64,000 bases of DNA from Nostoc sp. 'Peltigera membranacea cyanobiont' N6 (GCF_002949735.1 NZ_CP026681.1:620001-684000), one strand, 5' to 3'; numbered from the stretch's first letter, positions 45,037 to 53,776 are shown. The notes: a model not told the origin generated them from the sequence alone. Numbers and translations are program-made.

Positions 45037-45069
45037 AGATTCCCGGCTGATCGAAGAAGTCGGGAATCT
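45037..45069 (+). terminator. Hairpin after the carbamoyltransferase gene
   Basis: AGATTCCCGGCT (45037-45048) pairs with AGTCGGGAATCT (45058-45069) through a 12-base stem with one G-T wobble and a nine-base loop. It begins 30 bases after the stop. A similar, more decayed hairpin occurs at 58821-58851, so it is a repeat family as well as a possible transcript end of the polysaccharide locus. Confidence 0.55.
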
Positions 45070-45287
45070 GCGGGTTACAATTCTTACAAACCAAATTAAT
45101 AAATTAAGGCACTGACATTGTTACGGTCTGTTTCTAAATGAAGGTATAAATTATAGCAAAATATAATATTAAAGTTTCCGTAAAAGGAATTACAAATATC
45201 TTAAAGATATAAAGAATCCTAAGTAAGATAGGAATTACACTTGATCTAGAGTGTAAAAATCTTAAAGAAAGAAATTTTCTTTTTATA

Positions 45288-45677
45288 ATGCTTATGGATT
45301 TAATAGTTGAAGATTTAGCCGTAATTGATGATAAACTTTCCCAGCGTCATATTGACCTCGATCCCGGTGGATATTTCATTATTTACTTAGATAAAGACGC
45401 AGGGTTAATTTATGCCAAGCATTTTACAAATGTGATTGATGAGCGTGGTTTAGCTATCGATCCAGAAACAGGGAAGGTAATTCCGGCGCGAGAAAAGGTA
45501 GAACGAACTTACACAACGGTTTTTAGCGCGAGGACAGCGAAAGAACTTTGCGTGAAGATTTTTGAAGAAACTCAGCCCTCTCCTGTGACTCAATTAGATC
45601 ATGCAGCTTATTTGGGTCGAGAATTTGTCCGGGCTGAGGTGGCTTTAGTCACAGGACAAGAGTATGTTCAAGACTAA
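45288..45677 (+). CDS. DUF4346 domain protein (cyanobacterial, function unknown)
   Basis: A 129-residue protein without signal or membrane segment. The whole sequence, from DLDPGGYFIIYLDKDAGLIYAKHF to ARTAKELCVKIFEE and LDHAAYLGREFVRAE, matches the DUF4346 family that I know mostly from cyanobacteria. A second ATG two codons in is possible. It follows a 280-base gap after the polysaccharide locus and ends in a bidirectional terminator shared with the gene on the minus strand. Its role is unknown. Confidence 0.8.
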   Translation: MLMDLIVEDLAVIDDKLSQRHIDLDPGGYFIIYLDKDAGLIYAKHFTNVIDERGLAIDPETGKVIPAREKVERTYTTVFSARTAKELCVKIFEETQPSPVTQLDHAAYLGREFVRAEVALVTGQEYVQD

Positions 45678-45684
45678 AGATTAA

Positions 45685-45723
45685 AGTTAGGAGTTAAAAG
45701 TTAATAGTTAGAAACTCCTAACT
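45685..45723. terminator. Bidirectional terminator between convergent genes
   Basis: AGTTAGGAGTT (45685-45695) and AACTCCTAACT (45713-45723) are perfect inverted copies with an A/T-rich 17-base loop, located exactly between the stops of the DUF4346 gene (+) and the psb32-like gene (-). Confidence 0.6.
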
Positions 45724-45736
45724 CCTCACTCTCCCA

Positions 45737-46474
45737 TTACCCATCAGATGATGGCTGATTTATCTGATAGATATAGTAAGTCGCCATTGGGATAACGGTG
45801 GCGGCAATTAACAATCCTACAACCCAAGCAGTAGCGTTACCTTGGTTAGTTTCTTCTGCTTTCTTGTAGGTTCCTTCTACCTGCACATTGTCAGTGATTT
45901 TGGGTGGACCTGGATCGGCTTTTCCAGAGAGGACGGCGACAAGGCGATCGCTTGCATCGAGAAATGCCTGATTGTATTTGTTACCATTGCGTAAGGGCAC
46001 ACTTACCGTTTCAGTAGCTACACTCGCAGCAATAGAGTCAGTAAGTATTGGTTTGACTTTATCCCCAGTAATAATGGCAGTACCATTGGTAACTGTATCA
46101 ATAACCAATAAAGTTTGATTAGCTTGGGCTTCTTTTGTGGGAAACCATTTTTCAAACAACTCTTTGGTGAAGCTTTCTGGTGTTTCACCGTAGTCGAGGC
46201 GGCGAACAGTCACAATTCTAACTTCTTTGTCTGTTTGCTTTGCTAAATCCTCGAAAGCGCTGCTAATCTTACCTTCATTCAGACGGCTGATGACTTCACT
46301 TCGATCCAAAACCCAGGTGTTATTTCCTGCTGTGAGGTTGGGTATTTGATACACACCTGTGGCTAAAGCAGGTGCGGCAAACAGCGAAGCTGCTAAAATA
46401 ACCGTCACCAATGGTAAAATCAGCCGGATGAGGTGTTTTTGACTGCTAAATACTTGTTTGAGGAGCTGTTTCAT
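45737..46474 (-). CDS. psb32: Psb32-like photosystem II repair protein (TPM domain)
   Basis: A 245-residue protein. Residues 1-37 form a signal peptide with an ALA cleavage site; the TPM domain spans about 38-190 (NNTWVLDRSEVISRLNE, VRIVTVRRLDYGETPESFTKELFEKWFP, NQTLLVIDTVTNGTAIITGD); one membrane helix near the end (AWVVGLLIAATVIPMATYYIY) anchors it. Psb32 proteins protect photosystem II and help it recover after photodamage at the thylakoid lumen side. I chose the ATG at 46474 since the longer GTG reading adds ten charged residues in front of the signal. The gene symbol rests on length, topology and domain layout. Confidence 0.82.
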   Translation of the reverse strand: MKQLLKQVFSSQKHLIRLILPLVTVILAASLFAAPALATGVYQIPNLTAGNNTWVLDRSEVISRLNEGKISSAFEDLAKQTDKEVRIVTVRRLDYGETPESFTKELFEKWFPTKEAQANQTLLVIDTVTNGTAIITGDKVKPILTDSIAASVATETVSVPLRNGNKYNQAFLDASDRLVAVLSGKADPGPPKITDNVQVEGTYKKAEETNQGNATAWVVGLLIAATVIPMATYYIYQINQPSSDG

Positions 46475-47010
46475 CGTGCGATCCCTAAGACAGACTTGCA
46501 CCAAAAATACTACAGAATCACTGCAAAAATCACTCTTCCCGGTTTTCTCCAGTATGAAATTTCTGTTACTGTCAGCAGATATACATTGTTTCGGGATTTT
46601 TTTGATTGCACAAACTTGTTCTGAGGGCGGTTACAAGCATTAAATTGACAAGAAATACCGCCCATTTTGAGAATTAACCCAAATGTTTAGGGCGGAATTT
46701 GCAAACCATCTAGAAATGATATCATGTGCAGCAAATCACCCATAATATTAATATTGAGTGCATTATTGGTGCAATCGCAATGCCAAAATGAGTGACAATC
46801 GAGTCACATCTTAGCTTAGAAGAGTTGAAGAACGGTTATTGCCAAGCCAAAGAGCAAGTATAGGTGGTTTAACCAACTTTTATTGGTCATCTGAACTCGC
46901 TACTTAATTATAAGTAATCAAACGGACATCATATTTATCATCAAATGTTAGCCTTAGTAATCAACATAAAATTGCTTAACCTATCATCAATCAAAAGATG
47001 AGTAATTTTC
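46475..47010. other. Upstream region of psb32 and spacer
   Basis: Over 500 bases between a divergent pair. A GGGCGGT/ACCGCCC inverted pair lies at 46625-46631 and 46657-46663, and GGGCGGA recurs at about 46691. No reading frame of note is seen. The psb32 promoter must lie in the left part but I cannot place it with confidence. Confidence 0.4.
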
Positions 47011-47262
47011 TTGGGGCAATATCATAAGTCAGGTGCTTTTCAAGACTACGATAAAGCAAAATCTCTTAGCTCATCTGAAACCATTATCCCCAAAGATGAA
47101 CACGGTTTTTATGCAAGAGGTATTGCTTGTGTTCGATTAAGAGATAAAATTGGAGCAATGAAGAACTTTCAGATAGCGGAAGCTCTTTGCTTAGAACATG
47201 GAAATGCTAAACTTTTACAACAAATTAGGGAAGAGGTTAAAAAAATTTCAGACGGATACTAA
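47011..47262 (+). pseudogene. TPR-like fragment
   Basis: An 83-codon frame with a TTG as first possible start. FYARGIACVRLRDKIGAMKNFQIAEALCLEHGNAKLL is the shape of one tetratricopeptide repeat with part of another, as found in the repeat arrays of cyanobacterial TPR proteins. No ATG, no ribosome site and no upstream continuation are seen, so it is probably a leftover; a short expressed protein is possible. Confidence 0.45.
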
Positions 47263-47448
47263 ATAGACATCTGAAAAAAATTAGGTTTTTGCCTAGACAG
47301 GACAAAGTTTTGAGATTAATTTACGAAAATGTCTAATATTTTTGGCAGAATCAAGCATATTTTTTCATATATCTGCAAGTAGCTTTTTCTGATGTATCAA
47401 TTGATGGGTGATATGTGCATTTTCTTGATATTTTAGCTAAATATATAC

Positions 47449-48129
47449 ATGACCATAATTTTAACTAACGACGATGGTATTGATGCCCCCGGTATAAAAG
47501 CTTTAATCAAAGCTGTAAACGGCAAGAATTTTATTATCGCGGCTCCTCTCGATCATCAGTCTGGGTGTGGACATCAAGTTACTACCACTCGTGCTATCAA
47601 ACTTCAACGACGTTCTGAGACTGAATATGCGATCGCAGGTACTCCCGCTGATTGTATAAGAATTGCTATTTCACAAATTAGCGCAGATGTCAAGTTTGTG
47701 CTTTCAGGTATCAATGCTGGGGGAAACTTGGGAGTCGATGCCTACATTTCTGGCACAGTGGCGGCTGTGCGGGAAGCCGCAATGCACGGTATTCCCGGAA
47801 TTGCTATTTCTCACTATCGCAAAGCCAAGCAGAATTTTGATTGGGATATAGCCACTAAATTAACAGTTGAAGTTTTAGCCGACTTACTCAAGCGTCCCCT
47901 AGAACCGGGAAGCTTTTGGAATGTGAACCTACCGCATCTGCAACCAGGAGAAGCAGAACCGGAAATGGTATTTTGCCAAGCCTGTACCAAACCTTTACCC
48001 GTGAACTATCGAGTTGAAGGCGATGATTTTTATTATGTAGGCGAATATGGCAAACGCGATCGCACTCCCGGAAGCGATGTGGATGTATGTTTTTCTGGCA
48101 ATATCGCGGTAACTCAGTTAAAGGTTTGA
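47449..48129 (+). CDS. surE: 5'-nucleotidase SurE
   Basis: A 226-residue SurE phosphatase. ILTNDDGIDAPG (residues 4-15) holds the metal-binding Asp pair, APLDHQSGCGHQVT and SGINAGGNLGVDAYISGTVAAVREA complete the active site. These enzymes hydrolyse nucleoside monophosphates. The protein is a little shorter than E. coli SurE at the C-terminus. A stand-alone gene with a 186-base spacer in front. Confidence 0.93.
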   Translation: MTIILTNDDGIDAPGIKALIKAVNGKNFIIAAPLDHQSGCGHQVTTTRAIKLQRRSETEYAIAGTPADCIRIAISQISADVKFVLSGINAGGNLGVDAYISGTVAAVREAAMHGIPGIAISHYRKAKQNFDWDIATKLTVEVLADLLKRPLEPGSFWNVNLPHLQPGEAEPEMVFCQACTKPLPVNYRVEGDDFYYVGEYGKRDRTPGSDVDVCFSGNIAVTQLKV

Positions 48130-48335
48130 CGATTGAATCCAAAATCCCAAATTGCTATTGGTCATCTAATGCTTGAATTAAGGACATAAACCGATCTACA
48201 GTTTGTGTCATTGGGGAGAGCTTGTAAGATTATAATTTTATGGCTATTGTTTTATCCAGTCACAATTTTTAAGGTTTTGAAATCTGGTAAAGTTTCAGTG
48301 GCGCTGAATACTGATTTCAAAAAAAGGAGAAAAAT

Positions 48336-48959
48336 ATGCAGTTTCTCAAAATTGCTCTTGTTACTCTTGTGTTGATGGTGAACCTGGTAATTGCTCAACC
48401 CTCTTGGGCTGGTAAGGATTTTACCAAAGGGGCTGACTATACTGAGGTAACTCAGGCACTCAATCAGCTTCTAACTGTAAAGGATACACCTGAGCAAGCT
48501 GGCTATACACCTGAGCAATTCCAGCAGCGACTGGCACAATTGCAGTCTCAGAAAAGTGTCATAGAAACAGCTAGAAAGCGGGCGCAGTGCCGCAATGAAA
48601 CTGGAAATACATTGGCTGTCTATGCCAATAAACCAAAAAAATCTCCAACCCAACTCTACTTTCTAGGCGCAGGAACAATCACTGATGATGATTGGGATTG
48701 TGATGGCATTTACTTACCCGCAGGTTCTCAAGTGGTTCTAGGCCCGAACGTTCAACCACAAAAACTGACTGAACCAATCGCCGTCAAGTTTGTCGATGGT
48801 ACACAGTCTATTGCTAGAACTAATCCAGCCACTGGTGTAATTGAATTGAATGTTGAACCTGCCAAAGTATTCAAAGCTGGTGAGAGTAGCTGGTTGCTCC
48901 CCACTTTCTCCCAAGCAGAGATTGATACGCAAATTCCTACCCCACAACTCATTGACTAA
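48336..48959 (+). CDS. Secreted protein of unknown function
   Basis: A 207-residue protein with a clear Sec signal (MQFLKIALVTLVLMVNLVIA, cleavage after PSWA near residue 25). The mature part begins with a helical region (TEVTQALNQLL, PEQFQQRLAQLQSQKSVIETA) and then a beta-rich part with two cysteines (QCRNETG and WDCDG) that could form a disulfide. The pattern fits a small periplasmic or lumenal cyanobacterial protein but I do not know its family. A strong ribosome site (AAAAGGAG) is placed six bases before the ATG. A hairpin follows the stop. Confidence 0.7.
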   Translation: MQFLKIALVTLVLMVNLVIAQPSWAGKDFTKGADYTEVTQALNQLLTVKDTPEQAGYTPEQFQQRLAQLQSQKSVIETARKRAQCRNETGNTLAVYANKPKKSPTQLYFLGAGTITDDDWDCDGIYLPAGSQVVLGPNVQPQKLTEPIAVKFVDGTQSIARTNPATGVIELNVEPAKVFKAGESSWLLPTFSQAEIDTQIPTPQLID

Positions 48960-48976
48960 TCTTAATCTAGATAATT

Positions 48977-49004
48977 CTAATTTCCCCTTAATAGGGGAAA
49001 TTAG
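48977..49004 (+). terminator. Strong hairpin after the secreted-protein gene
   Basis: CTAATTTCCCCT (48977-48988) and AGGGGAAATTAG (48993-49004) form a perfect 12-base stem with a four-base loop, 17 bases after the stop. No T-run is present on the plus strand. Confidence 0.6.
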
Positions 49005-49075
49005 GAAAATACAACAAATATTTGATACATCACTAACAACTTTTAAAACATCCTCTAAAAGAAAATTTTCAAACA

Positions 49076-49729
49076 TTGAACAATCAGCTTTTAATTAAAG
49101 AAAAATTACAAGCCAAGCTTGAGAAAATTCAAGTCAATAGCGGTGGCTCTCCTGTTACAGATTTGCAGCTAGACAAAACCTTAACCGAAGAAATTGAACA
49201 ATTAACGACGGAATTAGAGAGCGTAAATCCTAACCCGTATCCTCTTGTCAACGCTACTTCTTTGCTAGAGGGAGCTTGGCAACTGCAATACTCTACAGCT
49301 AGAGAAATCCGTTCTTTAGTTTCTCTCCCATTGGGATTAAAGCTAGGTAAAGTTTATCAAGTGATTGATATTGCAAATAAATTGTTTTTCAATCTAGCTA
49401 AAGTTAAACATCCTCTGGGGCTAGTATCGGGATATGTGAAAGTGACAGCTAGCTTTGAGCCAGCCAAAGAAGATTTCGAGTCTCTACCGAACAAACGCAT
49501 CAACGTTTATTTTGACAAACGCTACCTATCGATTGAGAAGATTGTTGGCATTAATACCCCCCAACTCAACCCATTTAAGGTTGTCCCAGCTAATAATCCT
49601 ACTAGCAGAACTGCCACACTAGACATTACTTACTTAGATGAAACCTTAAGAATTGGACGTGGAGGAGATGGAAGTTTATTTATTCTTAGTAAATCATTAG
49701 ATTTACCTGACTTTATCTCCTCAATTTGA
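49076..49729 (+). CDS. PAP/fibrillin (plastid-lipid-associated) family protein
   Basis: A 217-residue protein with the fibrillin barrel: PLVNATSLLEGAWQLQYSTAREIRSL (about 60-85), GKVYQVIDIANKLFFN and the end TLDITYLDETLRIGRGGDGSLFIL. In plants and cyanobacteria these proteins sit on thylakoids or lipid bodies and help in stress tolerance and lipid binding. The frame is closed by a stop at 49034 and the only start before the conserved part is a TTG at 49076, so translation from TTG is likely. No ribosome site is obvious. Confidence 0.85.
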   Translation: MNNQLLIKEKLQAKLEKIQVNSGGSPVTDLQLDKTLTEEIEQLTTELESVNPNPYPLVNATSLLEGAWQLQYSTAREIRSLVSLPLGLKLGKVYQVIDIANKLFFNLAKVKHPLGLVSGYVKVTASFEPAKEDFESLPNKRINVYFDKRYLSIEKIVGINTPQLNPFKVVPANNPTSRTATLDITYLDETLRIGRGGDGSLFILSKSLDLPDFISSI

Positions 49730-49753
49730 AATTGTTCGTGCCAGTGAATCAAT

Positions 49754-50530
49754 ATGGCTCTCTCAATAACGCATCTTTTCACCAAGCTAAAACCAGGTTC
49801 TGCGATGGTAGAGCGTAAAACATTAAATTTAAAGGTAGGTTATGGTATAGAAGAAGATATTAATGCCGAACCAATAAGTCCCAGGCAAGTTTTAATTGTT
49901 AGGTATGAAGATATTTTAGACTTATTAATTCAACCAGGAGAATTGCGAGAAAATATTGTGGTTACAGGTAGAGAATTTGATGATTTTATTCCTGGAAATC
50001 TGCTAACTTTTGAAAGTGGTGCGGCAATTCGTCTAACTTTTCACTGCGAACCATGTAAACGAATAGCCCACTTAGTAGAATCATTAAAAAGTATCCAAGG
50101 GAAAAGAGGAATTTTAGGCGTAGTTATTCGATCGGGTAAAATCCAGGTTGGTAGTAGTTTTCAGGTTCAAGCTCAGAAATTTTCAGCATTATCTGAAAAT
50201 CCCTATGAACGATTTCTAAATTTTATCATCAAAATTCCTAGTGGTAAAGTAGTTACATATAAACAAATAATCAAAGGTATAGGAGTAGATAATAGCTATC
50301 TAAGAGCTATTCCTGCATACCTAAAAAAAACTTCAGCTACTGATTATCCGTTACATAGAATATTAGACTCAAAAGGTTATTTAATAACTTATGTAAGCCA
50401 ACAAAAAAATAAGTTGGAAACTGAAGGAGTTAAGGTTTTATCTGAGGCAGATTTATTAAGCAACTTAGACAAAAGCTTTGTAAATATTAAAGATTATTTA
50501 TGGGAAGATCGCACTATATATCTAAAATAG
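49754..50530 (+). CDS. Fusion: MOSC domain plus alkyltransferase-like (ATL) domain
   Basis: A 258-residue protein. Residues 20-145 look like a MOSC domain, with the conserved LTFHCEPCKRI (Cys98 and Cys101), expected to bind sulfur or a molybdenum-cofactor-like ligand. Residues 149-215 are the DNA-binding domain of the O6-alkylguanine transferase family: PSGKVVTYKQIIKGIG is the helix-turn-helix and SYLRAI has the finger-type Arg184. The catalytic PCHR motif is PLHR (Leu200 replaces Cys), as in alkyltransferase-like proteins that bind but do not repair alkylguanine. The domain combination is unusual; its job is unknown. Confidence 0.75.
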   Translation: MALSITHLFTKLKPGSAMVERKTLNLKVGYGIEEDINAEPISPRQVLIVRYEDILDLLIQPGELRENIVVTGREFDDFIPGNLLTFESGAAIRLTFHCEPCKRIAHLVESLKSIQGKRGILGVVIRSGKIQVGSSFQVQAQKFSALSENPYERFLNFIIKIPSGKVVTYKQIIKGIGVDNSYLRAIPAYLKKTSATDYPLHRILDSKGYLITYVSQQKNKLETEGVKVLSEADLLSNLDKSFVNIKDYLWEDRTIYLK

Positions 50531-50547
50531 ATATAACCAGATAATCC

Positions 50548-51573
50548 CTAACTTTTAATTTGTTTAGATGTGGCTTCCATAAAGTCGAGAAAAACTTTTA
50601 TAAGCTTATGGATTCCCTCACTACCCCCTGCTATTAAACCTCCTGTCAGCAATGCATCTAAACAACGAAAAATAACTATTTGAATTGGATTGTCTAAATC
50701 AATAACTACAAGTGGCTCAATTGAGCGAATGCCTATTGCACTCATTAAAAGACCGAATAAAAGAGATGTCCATAGAGCAATTATCCGTGTATCAGATTTA
50801 TAAGCTGCTCTCTGCCGCTCTTTTTCATTTAAATCATCCATTTGGGGCTTGAATATTTTTAATGACTCTTGTTGGCTTCGTGTGAAATTTTGGATGATTT
50901 GCTGTTCTAAACTCATTCCTTCAGGTGGTAGTCCACTGACTTGATTTGATTCTAGAGAAGGAAATTGTTTCTGCTGAACTTCTATAAGTCTCATTTTTTC
51001 AGATACTAGATCCTTTTCTTGCTGAATACTAATATCTAATTGTTCGATGAATGGGCCTCGCCAAGTAGTTATAAAAACTTCTAAAGAGCGTTCTAGTAAC
51101 AAAGAAATAAATAATAGCAACGTAAGTAGTTGGATAATATCATTAACGCCAAATGGTTTTAAAGTAAATGGTTTAGATGATAGCCAAGTTGACAACGTTA
51201 CTACTAAGAAACTAATAATAATTAACACAATAAATAGAGGAGAATTTGAAGAAAGCTTTTGCAACGTATCTATGCTCCTGTTTCGCGTCACAATATCTAA
51301 CACAGCCTGGAGGTGAGAACTACACCTGCTGAGTAACTTAACAACGTTAATTTGATAGAACAGTAAATAATTTATTACCCAGCCATTTTTTCCAGCAAGA
51401 TGATGGGCTATGCCAGAAAATGAGTAGCATTTGAGTAGCGCGATCGCTAAAAAGCAGGGTAAAAATAGCTCAGTGAAGTAGCAAACGAGTAGCACAAGCG
51501 TTATATTTAGCGAAAAGCTTAGTTTTGTGTGGTTTGCTCCTTTTTTTTGACAAGCCAAGGCATCTGCTTGCAA
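50548..51573 (-). CDS. Multi-pass membrane protein of unknown function
   Basis: Up to 341 residues with five likely membrane helices: two or three near the N-terminus (NITLVLLVCYFTELFLPCFL; LFIVLIIISFLVVTL; DIIQLLTLLLFISLLLE), a long soluble coiled-coil-like part (about 185-265) and two more (ALWTSLLFGLLMSAIGI; CLDALLTGGLIAGGSEG). The closing GGSEGIHKLIKVFLDFMEA is distinctive. No ATG exists in the first 190 residues; the first start is a TTG at 51573, so the true start is uncertain and an N-terminal frameshift cannot be excluded. It is convergent with the MOSC-ATL gene. Confidence 0.6.
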   Translation of the reverse strand: MQADALACQKKGANHTKLSFSLNITLVLLVCYFTELFLPCFLAIALLKCYSFSGIAHHLAGKNGWVINYLLFYQINVVKLLSRCSSHLQAVLDIVTRNRSIDTLQKLSSNSPLFIVLIIISFLVVTLSTWLSSKPFTLKPFGVNDIIQLLTLLLFISLLLERSLEVFITTWRGPFIEQLDISIQQEKDLVSEKMRLIEVQQKQFPSLESNQVSGLPPEGMSLEQQIIQNFTRSQQESLKIFKPQMDDLNEKERQRAAYKSDTRIIALWTSLLFGLLMSAIGIRSIEPLVVIDLDNPIQIVIFRCLDALLTGGLIAGGSEGIHKLIKVFLDFMEATSKQIKS

Positions 51574-51691
51574 CCGCTCAAATTTTCGTATTGTAATATA
51601 CTTGTAATATTTTCTCGGCGTTAGCGATCGCGCTTCAGAAGTTATGAGTCCGAATAAAAATAATTAATAGTTATAGATAGTTAAAGTATAT

Positions 51692-52243
51692 ATGAGTCGT
51701 TTTTTTGTCGCCCTTTTACCACCGCAAGACATTCAAGACTACGCCAACGAGATTAAGCAGTACTTTGCCGATCGCTATGCTAGTAGTGGGGCGTTAAAGT
51801 CTCCGCCTCATATAACCTTGCAACCGCCCTTTGAATGGGAAAATGCTAACTTGCCACTCCTAGAAGCATCTTTGGAGGAGTTTGCTAGTGGACAACAGCC
51901 AGTAGCAATTACACTCAGAGGGTTTGATGCCTTTTCACCTCGTGTTATATACATTAATGTAGTCAGAAGTCAAGAACTTTTGACTTTGCAAACTGATTTA
52001 ATGGCTTATATAGAAAGCAACTTGGCAATTGTTGACGAAGTTTCTAAAACCCGCCCTTTTACGCCCCATATAACGGTTGCATTTCGGGATTTAAAAAAGC
52101 AAGACTTTCAAGCTGCTTGGCCAGAGTTTCAAAAGCGTCAGTTGCATTTTGAGTTTACTGCTGACAAATTAACCTTGCTGCTGAACGACGGTAAGCGCTG
52201 GGATATTAAACGAGAGTTTGCTTTTTTCTCTGGTAGTAATTGA
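51692..52243 (+). CDS. 2'-5' RNA ligase family protein (2H phosphoesterase)
   Basis: A 183-residue protein with both HxT motifs of the 2H phosphoesterase superfamily: PPHITLQPP (His40, Thr42) and FTPHITVAF (His126, Thr128), at the standard spacing. ThpR/LigT-like enzymes act on 2',3'-cyclic phosphates or RNA ends, and bacterial members also cleave 2'-5' linkages. Full length compared with the family. The gene stands alone; a palindromic terminator lies 250 bases downstream. Confidence 0.88.
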   Translation: MSRFFVALLPPQDIQDYANEIKQYFADRYASSGALKSPPHITLQPPFEWENANLPLLEASLEEFASGQQPVAITLRGFDAFSPRVIYINVVRSQELLTLQTDLMAYIESNLAIVDEVSKTRPFTPHITVAFRDLKKQDFQAAWPEFQKRQLHFEFTADKLTLLLNDGKRWDIKREFAFFSGSN

Positions 52244-52284
52244 GCAATGTCTTTGTGATGAACGTTGGGAATATTTGACATCGC

Positions 52285-52325
52285 AGCTAATTTTATTTTG
52301 AATTAATTGGTGATTTATATATTCT
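52285..52325. repeat. 41-base direct repeat, left copy
   Basis: Begins AGCTAATTTTATTTTG and ends ATATTCT. The copy at 53625-53665 differs at five of 41 positions. The pair brackets the peptidoglycan-binding protein gene. Confidence 0.65.
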
Positions 52326-52489
52326 GTTTTTTACCTAAGAGTGAAGATGAGTTTTTATATGTTGTCAACGCCAGAGAGTCCGTTAGCTAGTACTCTACCA
52401 GATTAATTTTGATAAGTTCATAGTGGGTAGGGCAGTAGGGATGCACAGATAGATGTGCGCCTCTGCTACGTAGTATCATCAATAGTTGA

Positions 52490-52514
52490 GAATAAGCGAT
52501 CGCTTATTCTTTTT
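52490..52514 (+). terminator. HIP1-centred palindrome followed by T5
   Basis: GAATAAGCGATCGCTTATTC (52490-52509) is a perfect 20-base palindrome followed directly by TTTTT, so RNA could form a ten-base-paired arm with a tight loop then a U-run. It may end transcripts coming from the RNA ligase gene. Confidence 0.5.
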
Positions 52515-52694
52515 ACTGTATGTGTAGTTGCCTACGCTGAATGTCTCCTAGTAAAGCAACTTGTTGTCACATATCACTTAACTTTTGGAACGCCTTGCAA
52601 ATAAGATATGTTAGATTTGTTTATTTCTACTTACTTAATTTTTGTAAAACAAGATACATTAAATGGTAGTTTAGTAGCAAAGGAACCAAAAAGT

Positions 52695-53438
52695 ATGGCT
52701 ATTAGTAGCCCTGAAGTCATCCGTCATATATTGATTGGGTTGGGATATTTAGCCCCTGAGATCGATCCGAAGCCGGATCTGACTAAATTTGCTCCTTGGA
52801 AGCGCAATAATAACTCATTGACAGACGATCCTACTGAAGAAGCAATTAAAAAGTTTCAGAAACAGTACTCACAAAAACTTGTGGTCAATGGTAACGCTGA
52901 TGCCGAGACTCGAACTGTAATGGAAGATACAGTCAAAGGGCTTCAGAATAGATTGAAGTTTCACGGTTTTGCAAGCAATGCCGAAATTCCTCAAGACAAG
53001 CCTTTTTATGGCCCAGCTACTTATACAGCAGTCAAGAAATTTCAGAAATCTCAGGGTTTAACTGAAAATGGCATTGCCACTATTGAACAGCGGCAAATTC
53101 TACAGCAACCTAGCCTAACAGATAAGCCGCAGCCGCAGCCACAATCACAACTCAAACTGATAGATTTGTGCTTTCAATTCAAAAAGAACCCTCAAAATCC
53201 TTCTTACATCGCAGCGTTAAATAACTTACAACAAAACCTACCCAAAGACGTTTTACACAAAGTTACTAACAAATGGAGAGGGACAAACGATCAAAATCCT
53301 GAGATTGTCAAGCTGACGAATGTGTTCACTTATTATGATGACAACAATCAAAACCATCGTGATGCACTAAATCACCTACAAAGTCAGATTACCCCAGCTA
53401 TCTCTCAAGCATTTTTAAGTCTTTGGAATAAAAAGTGA
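52695..53438 (+). CDS. Peptidoglycan-binding domain protein
   Basis: A 247-residue protein without signal peptide at the chosen ATG. Two PG_binding_1-like repeats are seen: IRHILIGLGYLAP to EEAIKKFQKQY (about 8-57) and VKGLQNRLKFHGFAS to YTAVKKFQKSQGL (about 78-122). A linker with PQPQPQ follows, then an 80-residue helical C-terminal domain I do not recognise. A TTG/ATG reading from 52608 would add 29 residues, but AAAGGA just before 52695 supports this start. The gene is bracketed by the 41-base direct repeats. Confidence 0.75.
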   Translation: MAISSPEVIRHILIGLGYLAPEIDPKPDLTKFAPWKRNNNSLTDDPTEEAIKKFQKQYSQKLVVNGNADAETRTVMEDTVKGLQNRLKFHGFASNAEIPQDKPFYGPATYTAVKKFQKSQGLTENGIATIEQRQILQQPSLTDKPQPQPQSQLKLIDLCFQFKKNPQNPSYIAALNNLQQNLPKDVLHKVTNKWRGTNDQNPEIVKLTNVFTYYDDNNQNHRDALNHLQSQITPAISQAFLSLWNKK

Positions 53439-53624
53439 ATAAATGGAAATAGGATGTATGGCAAAGTGCTGTTAGGGTTAGCGGGGCTTTAGCCCATGCT
53501 GATAACGATTACATCTGAGGTTGCTCCCGAACAAGGGGAAAAATCCCCTTGTTTCATCAAACTTAATTTTGGATCTGTACGATCTGAGGAACCTTTTTTC
53601 GATCTACTTTAGATTTGAACCTGT

Positions 53625-53665
53625 AGCTAATTTTATTTTCGACTAATTGGTTATTAATATATTCT
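53625..53665. repeat. 41-base direct repeat, right copy
   Basis: Same orientation as 52285-52325 with 36 of 41 bases matching. Both copies are intergenic and flank one gene, which may mark a duplication or insertion. Confidence 0.65.
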
Positions 53666-53746
53666 CTAACTATAGGTGACAGAGAGAAAAGGGCAGAATT
53701 TTTATGAACTAGCGATCGCGGCAGTTCAAGAGTAGAGGGCAGTTTT

Positions 53747-53776
53747 CCTCCTGCCTCCTGCCCTCTGCCTCCTGCC
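53747..53776. repeat. Heptanucleotide tandem repeat (STRR type)
   Basis: Repeats of TCCTGCC with one variant (CTCTGCC) over about 30 bases. Short tandemly repeated heptamers are characteristic of heterocystous cyanobacteria. Confidence 0.7.

Larger units (their letters stand above)
52244..52607. other. Spacer with repeat copy and HIP1 palindrome
   Basis: No gene. It contains the first copy of a 41-base direct repeat (52285-52325) and a 20-base HIP1-centred palindrome followed by T5 (52490-52514). Confidence 0.5.

Noticed and set aside
48738..49076. 112-codon minus-strand frame
   Set aside because: Overlaps the secreted-protein gene and the hairpin; no features of a protein.
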